DNA from: an uncultured Gammaproteobacteria bacterium
GTDB lineage: Bacteria; Pseudomonadota; Gammaproteobacteria; Steroidobacterales; JABDMI01
Assembly (NCBI GenBank): GCA_938039225.1
Contig: CALHVH010000086.1
Coordinates: 1-5,908 of the forward strand
Length of the DNA stretch: 5,908 nt
Direction: 5' to 3'
The notes below the pieces were generated by a model. It was not told the DNA's origin. It did no database searches and saw only the letters and a list, made by a program, of their open reading frames with translations. Positions 1 to 5,905 of the stretch are shown piece after piece (within the stretch, counting starts at the first letter, position 1; each line of letters starts with the position of its first letter). The translations under genes were made by a program, and so were the position numbers.

Positions 1-146
1 ATTTCATAGGCTTGCAAGAATTCTTTATTATCAAAGGCCGTTTGAAATTCTTGTAGATCTGCTGCACTTGCCGTCTGCAGAGAAACCACAAGACAAAAGA
101 TGCCAATGAACTTAAATAGATTTAATTTTTTTACATTAATACGCAT
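1..146 (-). CDS. Partial exported protein, N-terminus only (3' end outside window)
   Basis: An open frame on the minus strand starts at ATG (144-146) and runs off the left edge with 48 complete codons and no stop. A Shine-Dalgarno-like AAAGG (155-159) lies 8 bases upstream of the ATG. The protein opens with a classic Sec signal peptide: a basic start (MRINVKKLNLFK), a hydrophobic stretch around residues 12-23 (FIGIFCLVVS), and a signal peptidase I site TASA|AD after residue 28. The mature part begins ADLQEFQTAFDNKEFLQAYE. This Phe/Ala/Tyr spacing resembles the first helices of TPR or Sel1-like repeats, but 20 residues are too few to assign a family. The gene starts 21 bases after the M23 peptidase stop on the same strand, so it is probably the third gene of that transcript. 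The existence of a gene here is well supported; its function is unknown. Confidence 0.75.
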   Translation of the reverse strand, partial: MRINVKKLNLFKFIGIFCLVVSLQTASAADLQEFQTAFDNKEFLQAYE

Positions 147-167
147 ACGGATAACCTTTAATTTGGC

Positions 168-1058
168 TCAATCCGTTTTGGTTTTTACTGGCTCAGATTT
201 AGCTTTAGACTCTAATTCTTTAGGAAGCAGTAAGGCTGGATTAATCCAAGTACGATTTAGTTGAACACCGAAATGAAGATGCGGGCCTGTCACTCGACCA
301 GTAGCACCAACTTCGCCTAGTTTCTCACCTTGTACGAGTAAATCGCCCACTTGGACATCAATCTTACTCAAATGGCAGTACATGCTTATTAAACCCTGGC
401 CGTGGTCAACAAAAACGGTATTGCCATTAAAAAAATAATCACCTGTTTCTATAACTTTTCCTGATGCTGCAGAAAGTATTGGAGTCCCAGTAGGGGCTGC
501 AATATCCATACCGCTGTGAGGGTTTCTGGATTCGCCATTAAAAACGCGTCGTAAACCAAATGAACTACTGCGTGGTCCTTCAACGGGGTAGATGAATCTA
601 AATGGAACTTCATTAATATCAGTCCAAGTAGCTTTGGCTTTGTTTATACGTTTTAGTTCTTTACGGTATCGTGCTAAATTCTCTTCGCTGAGATTGACTT
701 GACCCGGTTTAACCGTTAACTCTTGTGTTCGATATTGTTTGTCATTAACTTCAAATTGAATATTACTTTTTTCCAATTTATTTTCTGTGACTTGCAGTTT
801 TGCCTGACCAATTTTTTGTTTTAAAGGGATGCCAATAACCGCATGCCACTCATCATTTTTTTTAATGGCAGTAACTTTGCGGTTGCCAAATTTTAAATCA
901 GGTTGCTTTTTGTCGACCATTACACCGGTTGGAATAATCGCAATTCCACCTGGTACATAAGACTCTTGTGGTAAGTCTTGAGCAAGAAGGTTTTGACTGA
1001 TCGTCAAGGTTAATACTAAAGAAGCTGTTTTTAGAATTGAAGAAAAACTTTTTGACAT
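168..1058 (-). CDS. Secreted M23 (LytM-type) zinc metallopeptidase
   Basis: The 296-residue protein has a signal peptide (about residues 1-26, ending NLLA|QD), so it should act in the periplasm or at the envelope. Residues about 30-118 form a beta-rich N-terminal region resembling the M23 N-terminal domain found in this group. A charged helix follows (about 123-143), and the LytM catalytic domain spans about 155-278. The motif HSGMD gives zinc ligands H181 and D185. HLH gives H260 (catalytic) and zinc ligand H262, and H229 in MYCHL matches the second catalytic histidine. With every key residue present, it is probably an active peptidoglycan endopeptidase that cleaves peptide cross-links, not a degenerate EnvC/NlpD-type activator. 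The lysine-rich tail (about 280-296) looks disordered. The ATG lies 4 bases beyond the xseA stop, with only a weak AAGAG ribosome site inside the end of xseA, which suggests translational coupling. Family assignment is firm; the exact substrate is inferred. Confidence 0.93.
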   Translation of the reverse strand: MSKSFSSILKTASLVLTLTISQNLLAQDLPQESYVPGGIAIIPTGVMVDKKQPDLKFGNRKVTAIKKNDEWHAVIGIPLKQKIGQAKLQVTENKLEKSNIQFEVNDKQYRTQELTVKPGQVNLSEENLARYRKELKRINKAKATWTDINEVPFRFIYPVEGPRSSSFGLRRVFNGESRNPHSGMDIAAPTGTPILSAASGKVIETGDYFFNGNTVFVDHGQGLISMYCHLSKIDVQVGDLLVQGEKLGEVGATGRVTGPHLHFGVQLNRTWINPALLLPKELESKAKSEPVKTKTD

Positions 1059-1062
1059 TTTG

Positions 1063-2430
1063 CTATTTACTCTTGGTTTTATTTATTTTTGTTACGATTG
1101 ATTCTATGTCGCCATCTTTAAGTCTGGTTGATATGGTTGCCCCAGTATTTACGTCTGCAATAGAAGTCACTACTTTTTCAGCAAGCTTATCATCCTTAAG
1201 CTGAACGAGAGCGTAACCACGTTCTAAAGTTGCTAAAGGATTCAGGGTGTTTAGTTTTCCAATCATCTGGCCTAAATCTGCCTTTTTAAGCTGTAAGGCA
1301 TGACTTGAGCTAGAGACCAAACGTTTCTTTAATCGTATTACATTATCGTTTTCATTGGCTATTCGGATTATTGGGTCTTGGCGGTGAATACGGCTATTTA
1401 ATGTGTTAATGCAATTTTTTTGTTCTATTAATAGCCTTTGCATAAGTTCATTTAAGCGGATGCTTTGGGAATGTAAATGCGCTTGCTGTTGCTTTAATTG
1501 TTGTCCGGGATGTGCCAGCTGTAATCGCTTACTTAAATAATCGAGTTTTTGAGCCTCTTTTTGTAAATGCTCAGAACTGGATCTAGAAATGTATTGAAAT
1601 AATGCTTGGACTTGGGCGATTAAATCTTCTTGCGTTATAGGTGTGGCAACTTCGGCAGCAGCAGATGGTGTTGGCGCTCGCAAGTCTGCAACAAAATCTA
1701 GAATTGTGAAATCGACTTCATGCCCTACGGCTGAAATTATGGGGGTGTTTGCCGTGAACGCTGCACGAGCTACTCGTTCATCATTAAAGGCCCAGAGGTC
1801 TTCTAATGAACCGCCACCACGACCCACAATCAGAAGGTCGCACAAGTTTTCAATATCCGCTTGCGTAATTGCATGTGCAATCTCAGCCGGAGCCAATTCT
1901 CCTTGTACTAATACAGGATAGATTTTTACTTCAGCCATGGGCAAGCGGCGCTCTAAGACATGCAAGATATCTTGTAATGCAGCACCAGTGCTTGAGGTGA
2001 TAACTCCAATGCAGGCTGGTAATTGAGGCAGTTCTTGCTTATGTTCAGCAGCAAATAAGCCTTCTTTGGCTAGCTTGTCACGTAATTCTTCATAAGCGCG
2101 TTGCAAGGCACCTGTGCCTGAATCCTCCATTTGGTCGGCAATTAATTGGTAGTCGCCACGGGCTTCATAAAGGCTCACCTTGCCACGAATTAGGACTTTA
2201 TCGCCATTGCTTACATTAAATTTTATGCGTGAGTTGGCTCGCTTGAACATGGCACAGCGAATTTGGGCATTCTCGTCTTTTAAGCTGAAATACCAGTGAC
2301 CAGAAGCAGGGCGAGAGAGATTAGAAATTTCGCCTTCCAGCCACAATGAGGGTAATTCGATATCTAATATCTGCTTAGCTGCGCGATTCAGTTCAGAAAC
2401 ACTGTAAATATGTCGAGAAGTTGCGTCCAA
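1063..2430 (-). CDS. xseA: Exodeoxyribonuclease VII large subunit
   Basis: XseA combines with several copies of the small subunit XseB to form ExoVII, which degrades single-stranded DNA from both ends into short acid-soluble oligonucleotides in mismatch repair and DNA damage tolerance. The 455-residue product is the usual family length. The N-terminal OB-fold that binds single-stranded DNA is at about residues 8-105 (IYSVSELN, LWLEGEISNL, GHWYFSLKD). The catalytic region, about 106-265, carries the family motifs GRGGGSLEDLWAFNDE (203-218), GHEVDFT (236-242) and RAPTPSAAAE (251-260). A long Gln/Leu/Lys-rich coiled coil (about 265-390), where XseB docks in known structures, precedes a small C-terminal domain that begins near NPLATLERGYA (397-407). 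The start is TTG: no ATG lies in frame before the upstream stops, AGGA sits 6 bases before the TTG, and the product aligns with the family from there. The TTG may keep expression low, since excess XseA is known to be toxic in E. coli. xseB is not in this window. Confidence 0.97.
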   Translation of the reverse strand: MDATSRHIYSVSELNRAAKQILDIELPSLWLEGEISNLSRPASGHWYFSLKDENAQIRCAMFKRANSRIKFNVSNGDKVLIRGKVSLYEARGDYQLIADQMEDSGTGALQRAYEELRDKLAKEGLFAAEHKQELPQLPACIGVITSSTGAALQDILHVLERRLPMAEVKIYPVLVQGELAPAEIAHAITQADIENLCDLLIVGRGGGSLEDLWAFNDERVARAAFTANTPIISAVGHEVDFTILDFVADLRAPTPSAAAEVATPITQEDLIAQVQALFQYISRSSSEHLQKEAQKLDYLSKRLQLAHPGQQLKQQQAHLHSQSIRLNELMQRLLIEQKNCINTLNSRIHRQDPIIRIANENDNVIRLKKRLVSSSSHALQLKKADLGQMIGKLNTLNPLATLERGYALVQLKDDKLAEKVVTSIADVNTGATISTRLKDGDIESIVTKINKTKSK

Positions 2431-2432
2431 AA

Positions 2433-2440
2433 CCTGTCCT
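2433..2440 (-). promoter_or_regulatory. Ribosome binding site fixing the xseA TTG start
   Basis: On the minus strand AGGACAGG occupies these bases, with the AGGA core 6 bases before the TTG at 2428-2430. Because no in-frame ATG exists upstream and the protein family begins here, this site supports TTG as the true initiation codon. Confidence 0.7.
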
Positions 2441-2474
2441 AAATTTAATTTTCTGCCTTCTTTTAAAGCAGAAT

Positions 2475-2503
2475 TACCTATATAAGTTGCTGATTTGCGT
2501 CAA
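2475..2503 (-). promoter_or_regulatory. Probable sigma70 promoter for xseA
   Basis: On the minus strand TTGACG (2498-2503) matches the -35 consensus at five of six bases. It is followed after 17 bases by TAGGTA (2475-2480); an overlapping TATAGG (2477-2482) sits at 15-base spacing. Transcription would begin near 2468, giving a leader of about 38 nt before the TTG. The -10 is imperfect, so a promoter of modest strength is inferred. It probably also drives the peptidase and the third gene, since neither has an obvious promoter of its own. Confidence 0.5.
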
Positions 2504-2533
2504 TATACTTAAGAGTTAGTCTCAAAAGGATGA

Positions 2534-2568
2534 TTTACCCAAAGATTATAGCTAAGTATAATGCGCGG
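2534..2568 (+). promoter_or_regulatory. Probable sigma70 promoter for guaBA with G/C discriminator
   Basis: TTTACC (2534-2539, four of six matches to TTGACA) is separated by 17 bases from a perfect TATAAT (2557-2562). The next six bases, GCGCGG (2563-2568), are all G or C. A G/C-rich discriminator between the -10 and the start point makes open complexes short-lived, as in stable-RNA promoters repressed by ppGpp; E. coli guaBA is known to be growth-rate and stringently regulated. Transcription should start near 2568-2571. The -35 lies 30 bases from that of the divergent xseA promoter, so a protein bound between them could affect both. The start site itself is inferred. Confidence 0.72.
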
Positions 2569-2570
2569 TT

Positions 2571-2703
2571 AACTTCAAGTGTTCTGATTTGGGACCCAAA
2601 AGCTTAACCTTAAAGATTTGTATTAATCTTTTGATCGTCCTCTCAAAACACCGTAATCGCTCCAGAATAAACACTCAGGAGCCAAGAATAGGACGAGCTT
2701 ATC
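2571..2703 (+). other. guaB 5' leader with small inverted repeats
   Basis: About 135 nt of untranslated leader precede guaB. It holds the palindrome TTTGGGACCCAAA (2588-2600), a 7-bp AT-rich hairpin AAAGATT/AATCTTT (2612-2618 with 2625-2631), and TCGTCCT (2635-2641), which is complementary to AGGACGA (2690-2696) over the guaB ribosome site. An isolated AGGAG (2677-2681) is 22 bases from the ATG, too far to serve it. The closer AGGA (2690-2693), 10 bases away, is the likely ribosome binding site. I recognise no known riboswitch, and whether any of these structures regulates guaB is unknown. Confidence 0.45.
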
Positions 2704-4167
2704 ATGCGCATTAACCAACAAGCACTTACTTTTGACGATGTTTTGCTTTTACCAGCATACTCAGAAGTCTTACCGCGTGATGTTGATCTAAGTACCCAAC
2801 TTACCCGTGAAATTTCTTTGAATATCCCGCTTATTTCAGCCGCAATGGATACCGTTACAGAAGCTCGTCTTGCCATTGCTTTGGCTCAAGAGGGTGGTAT
2901 CGGCATTATTCATAAAAGTATGACGGCTGAGCAACAAGCTGAACAAGTTCATCAAGTTAAAAAATACGAAAGCGGAATCATTAAAGACCCAATTACTATT
3001 TCACCAAACGCATCAATTCGTGAAGTACTAGAACTAAGCCGTAGACATAAAATATCTGGCATGCCAGTTGTTGATGGTAAAGACTTAGTGGGCATAGTCA
3101 CCAATCGTGATTTACGTTTTGAAACTAAGTTAGATGCTCCTGTACATACAGTGATGACACCAAAAGATAAATTGGTTACCGTTAAAGAAGGTACAAAACG
3201 TGATGAAGTTTTGCATTTATTGCACAAGCACCGTATTGAAAAAATTCTGATGGTTAACGATGCCTTTGAATTACGCGGCATGATTACGGTTAAGGATATT
3301 CAAAAATCTACTGACTTCCCAAATGCTTGTAAAGATCAAAACAGTAGCTTACGTGTAGGCGCTGCCGTTGGTACAGGTGCTGATACCTTAGATAGAGTCG
3401 CTGCTTTAGAAAAAGCCGGGGTTGATGTCATTATTGTTGATACATCGCATGGACATTCTTTAGGAGTGCTTAACAAAGTTCGCGAAATTAAAAAAGCACA
3501 CCCCGATTTGCAAATTATTGGAGGCAATATCGTAACAGGTGCTGCGGCCTTGGCTTTAGTTGAAGCAGGTGCTGATGGCGTTAAAGTTGGTATTGGTCCT
3601 GGTTCAATTTGTACTACCCGTATTGTGGCTGGTGTGGGTGTTCCTCAAATATCCGGCGTGTCTAATGTTGCTCAAGCATTAGCAGGTAGTGGTGTTCCGC
3701 TTATTGCTGATGGTGGTATACGTTACTCAGGTGATATAGCCAAAGCCATTGTTGCTGGTGGGTATTCGATTATGGTTGGCAGCATGCTGGCTGGTACTGA
3801 TGAAGCACCGGGTGAAGTTGAACTTTATCAAGGGCGTTCGTATAAGTCTTATCGTGGTATGGGCTCTATTGGTGCAATGGCCAAAACTCATGGCTCTAAG
3901 GACCGATACTTCCAAGACAAAACGGACGAAGTTGAGAAACTCGTTCCAGAAGGTATTGAAGGCCGAGTACCGTATAAAGGCAGCATGGTTTCAATCGTGC
4001 ATCAAATGATGGGCGGACTACGCTCAGCCATGGGCTATACCGGTTGTAGAAATATTGAAGAGATGCGGACCAAACCAGAGTTTGTACAAATCACAAGTGC
4101 TGGTATGAATGAGTCGCATGTGCATGATGTTGCGATTACCAAGGCCGCACCGAATTATCGTAGATAA
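2704..4167 (+). CDS. guaB: Inosine-5'-monophosphate dehydrogenase
   Basis: GuaB oxidises IMP to XMP with NAD+, the first committed and rate-limiting step from IMP towards GMP, in the cytoplasm as a tetramer or octamer. The 487-residue product is one residue shorter than the E. coli enzyme. It begins with the typical segment ALTFDDVLLLPAYSEVLP (7-24). A (beta/alpha)8 barrel is interrupted by two CBS domains (about 92-148 and 150-205), which bind purine nucleotides and give allosteric control. The barrel carries DTSHGHS (246-252, NAD contact), GGNIVTG (273-279), the catalytic loop GPGSICTTR with Cys303, DGGIR (336-340), and the mobile flap with Arg401-Tyr402, the catalytic pair that hydrolyses the E-XMP intermediate. 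The ATG is fixed by an in-frame TAG at 2689-2691 and AGGA 10 bases upstream of the start. The TAA stop lies inside a perfect hairpin. It is cotranscribed with guaA. Confidence 0.98.
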   Translation: MRINQQALTFDDVLLLPAYSEVLPRDVDLSTQLTREISLNIPLISAAMDTVTEARLAIALAQEGGIGIIHKSMTAEQQAEQVHQVKKYESGIIKDPITISPNASIREVLELSRRHKISGMPVVDGKDLVGIVTNRDLRFETKLDAPVHTVMTPKDKLVTVKEGTKRDEVLHLLHKHRIEKILMVNDAFELRGMITVKDIQKSTDFPNACKDQNSSLRVGAAVGTGADTLDRVAALEKAGVDVIIVDTSHGHSLGVLNKVREIKKAHPDLQIIGGNIVTGAAALALVEAGADGVKVGIGPGSICTTRIVAGVGVPQISGVSNVAQALAGSGVPLIADGGIRYSGDIAKAIVAGGYSIMVGSMLAGTDEAPGEVELYQGRSYKSYRGMGSIGAMAKTHGSKDRYFQDKTDEVEKLVPEGIEGRVPYKGSMVSIVHQMMGGLRSAMGYTGCRNIEEMRTKPEFVQITSAGMNESHVHDVAITKAAPNYRR

Positions 4168-4174
4168 TTCGGTG
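4148..4174 (+). other. Perfect 12-bp hairpin spanning the guaB stop codon
   Basis: CACCGAATTATC (4148-4159) and its exact reverse complement GATAATTCGGTG (4163-4174) flank a 3-base loop, GTA. The TAA stop (4165-4167) is in the right arm, and the left arm encodes the last residues of GuaB. The bases after the stem are TAAAAATAG, not a T run, so it is not a canonical terminator. A role in shielding the guaB 3' end from exonucleases, as a processing site, or in setting guaB:guaA ratios is inference. Confidence 0.75.
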
Positions 4175-4175
4175 T

Positions 4176-4198
4176 AAAAATAGCGAAAGCTAATTTTT
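4176..4198 (+). terminator. Weak terminator-like hairpin with GAAA loop
   Basis: TAGC (4181-4184) pairs with GCTA (4189-4192) around a GAAA tetraloop of the stable GNRA type. After one unpaired A, the five preceding A residues (4176-4180) can pair with TTTTT (4194-4198). A stem followed by a U tract is terminator-like, but the G/C core is only two pairs, so full termination before guaA is unlikely. Partial attenuation, or simply a local fold, is possible. Confidence 0.35.
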
Positions 4199-4204
4199 AT
4201 GAGA

Positions 4205-4224
4205 TCCCGTGTCGTGGCACGGGA
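4205..4224 (+). repeat. G/C-rich hairpin TCCCGTG/CACGGGA
   Basis: TCCCGTG (4205-4211) and its perfect complement CACGGGA (4218-4224) flank the loop TCGTGG. The stem stands out from the AT-rich surroundings. The following bases (AATTCGATATTTATTTT) are T-rich only at a distance, so termination would be poor. From memory, palindromes of the form ATCCCGTG...CACGGGAT are common dispersed repeats in several proteobacterial genomes; that identity is unverified here. Confidence 0.55.
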
Positions 4225-4267
4225 ATTCGATATTTATTTTCAATTAGAAATTTTAAGAATGATTTTT

Positions 4268-4309
4268 GTCATTGCGAGGAGTCATCAGAGATGACGACGA
4301 AGCAATCTC
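4268..4309 (+). repeat. Dispersed palindromic (REP-like) repeat upstream of guaA
   Basis: The 42-base unit opens GTCATTGCGAGGAG and closes GACGAAGCAATCTC. This pairing of ends is one I recognise as a small interspersed palindromic repeat present in many copies in diverse bacteria, often in intergenic DNA. Here the inner stem GTCATC/GATGAC (4281-4286, 4290-4295) has an AGA loop, and the outer stem is ATTGC/GCAAT (4271-4275, 4302-4306). Between the stems, GAGGA faces GACGAA and can form tandem G-A pairs around a G-C pair. The element ends 7 bases before the guaA ribosome site and would be transcribed in the guaBA mRNA. Copy number in this genome cannot be judged from one window. Confidence 0.68.
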
Positions 4310-4330
4310 ACTTTACAGAAGACAGTATCT

Positions 4331-5905
4331 ATGCAAGACATTCACCAACAACGTATTTTAATTCTTGATTTTGGCGCTCAGTACACACAGCTTATTGCAC
4401 GTAGAGTTCGTGAGTTAGGAGTGTATTCTGAAATCCATCCTTGGGATGTTACCGATCAAGACGTTAAAGACTTTAAACCAACAGGAATTATTCTGTCCGG
4501 TGGCCCAGAATCCACTTTGGGTGATGATGCTCCAATTGCACCTGAGGTAGTGTTTACTTTAGGCGTGCCGGTATTAGGTATTTGTTATGGTATGCAAACC
4601 ATGGCGGCTCAGTTAGGTGGTAAGACCACAACGTCTAGCCATAAAGAATTTGGTTATGCCGAAGTTAAGGCAACAAATCCAGGACAGCTATTTCAAGGCT
4701 TAGGCGATCGTATAGACGAAGAGGGTGTGCGTTTCTTTGATGTATGGATGAGTCATGGTGATAAGGTTGACGAAATTCCACCAGGTTTTACCTTAATCGG
4801 CAGTTCGCCTAATGCTCCTATAGCGGCTATGGAAGATAAAGCACGTGGTTTTTATGCTGTGCAATTTCACCCAGAAGTTACGCATACTAAACAAGGCCAT
4901 GAAATTTTGTATCGCTTCGTTCGAGAGATATGTGGTTGTGAAGCTTTATGGAACCCAGAAAACATCATTGAAGACAGCTTAAAACGCATTAAAGAGCAAG
5001 TGGGTAGTGATCAAGTGCTTTTAGGTTTATCTGGTGGTGTTGATTCTTCAGTAGTAGCAGCACTTTTGCATAAGGCGATTGGTTCGCAATTAACCTGTGT
5101 TTTTGTAGACCATGGTTTATTACGTGAGAATGAAGGCGATCAAGTCATGCAAACATTTGCTGACAATATGGGCGTTAAAGTTATTCGTGTTGATGCAGAA
5201 GAGCGTTTCTTGTCAGCGCTTAAAGGTGAAACCGATCCTGAAAAGAAACGTAAAATCATTGGTAAAGAATTTATCGAAGTCTTTGATGACGAAGCCACTA
5301 AACTTCAAGGAATTAAGTGGTTGGCTCAAGGCACTATTTATCCTGACGTTATTGAGTCGGCTGGTTCAAAAACCGGTAAGGCGCATGTGATTAAATCGCA
5401 TCACAACGTAGGTGGATTACCTGATGATATGGCGTTTGAGTTAATAGAACCTTTACGTGAACTTTTCAAAGATGAAGTACGTAAAATTGGTCACACACTA
5501 GGCTTACCAAAAGAAATGATTCAACGTCATCCTTTCCCTGGTCCAGGCTTAGGAGTGCGTATTCTTGGAGAAGTTAAAAAAGAATACGCTGACATTTTAA
5601 GAAAAGCGGATGATATTTTCTTAAAAGAACTTTGGAATCACGATCTCTATCTAAAAACTAGCCAAGCCTTTGCGGTATTTATTCCAGTTAAGTCAGTGGG
5701 TGTGATGGGTGATGGTCGTAAATACGATTGGGTTGTGGCCTTACGTGCAGTTGAAACTATTGATTTCATGACAGCACAGTGGGCGCATCTTCCTTACGAT
5801 TTCTTAGATTTGGTTTCACGCAGAATCATTAATGAAATTGATGGTATTTCTCGAGTGGTTTATGATATTTCTGGAAAGCCGCCGGCTACAATAGAGTGGG
5901 AATAA
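4331..5905 (+). CDS. guaA: GMP synthase (glutamine-hydrolysing)
   Basis: GuaA converts XMP, ATP and glutamine to GMP, the final step after GuaB, in the cytoplasm. The 524-residue product is one residue shorter than the E. coli enzyme and ends in the conserved SGKPPATIEWE. The class I glutamine amidotransferase domain (about 7-200) has the oxyanion segment GIILSGGPES, nucleophile Cys85 in GICYGMQ, and His180/Glu182 in QFHPEVTH, completing the triad. The ATP pyrophosphatase domain (about 205-400) has the PP-loop LSGGVDSS (233-240), GTIYPDVIES (334-343) and KSHHNVGGLP (355-364). The C-terminal dimerisation and XMP-binding domain includes HPFPGPGLGVR (400-410) and VGVMGDGRKYDW (456-467). The ATG is preceded by a weak AGAAGA (4317-4322) 8 bases away and by the structured guaB-guaA gap. 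No separate promoter is evident, so it is probably expressed from the guaB promoter. Confidence 0.98.
   Translation: MQDIHQQRILILDFGAQYTQLIARRVRELGVYSEIHPWDVTDQDVKDFKPTGIILSGGPESTLGDDAPIAPEVVFTLGVPVLGICYGMQTMAAQLGGKTTTSSHKEFGYAEVKATNPGQLFQGLGDRIDEEGVRFFDVWMSHGDKVDEIPPGFTLIGSSPNAPIAAMEDKARGFYAVQFHPEVTHTKQGHEILYRFVREICGCEALWNPENIIEDSLKRIKEQVGSDQVLLGLSGGVDSSVVAALLHKAIGSQLTCVFVDHGLLRENEGDQVMQTFADNMGVKVIRVDAEERFLSALKGETDPEKKRKIIGKEFIEVFDDEATKLQGIKWLAQGTIYPDVIESAGSKTGKAHVIKSHHNVGGLPDDMAFELIEPLRELFKDEVRKIGHTLGLPKEMIQRHPFPGPGLGVRILGEVKKEYADILRKADDIFLKELWNHDLYLKTSQAFAVFIPVKSVGVMGDGRKYDWVVALRAVETIDFMTAQWAHLPYDFLDLVSRRIINEIDGISRVVYDISGKPPATIEWE

Noticed and set aside
1643..1921. Plus-strand open frame of 92 codons inside xseA
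   Set aside because: It is antisense to the conserved catalytic core of xseA, has no ribosome site, and its product is low-complexity Ala/Ser/Arg-rich without a recognisable family.
2485..2500. Possible PurR operator (ATTTGCGT half-site)
   Set aside because: Only the right half resembles the PurR consensus; the left half (AGTTGCTG) does not match ACGCAAAC.
2530..2607. A 25-codon leader open frame (MIYPKIIAKYN...) upstream of guaB
   Set aside because: Its ATG lies upstream of the predicted transcription start and overlaps the -35/-10 promoter elements, and it has no properly spaced ribosome site.
2571..2703. Purine riboswitch in the guaB leader
   Set aside because: None of the conserved junction sequences of guanine or adenine riboswitches can be found, and that class is rare in gammaproteobacteria.
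2643..3915. Several minus-strand open frames over guaB (62-109 codons) and plus-strand ones within guaB and guaA (3749-4009, 5112-5390)
   Set aside because: All overlap strongly conserved coding sequence in other frames, with no family resemblance or upstream signals; they are shadows of the real genes.
4148..4174. Rho-independent terminator after guaB
   Set aside because: The stem is strong but is followed by an A-rich stretch on the plus strand and by CGGCCTTGG on the minus strand, so neither direction has the required T run.
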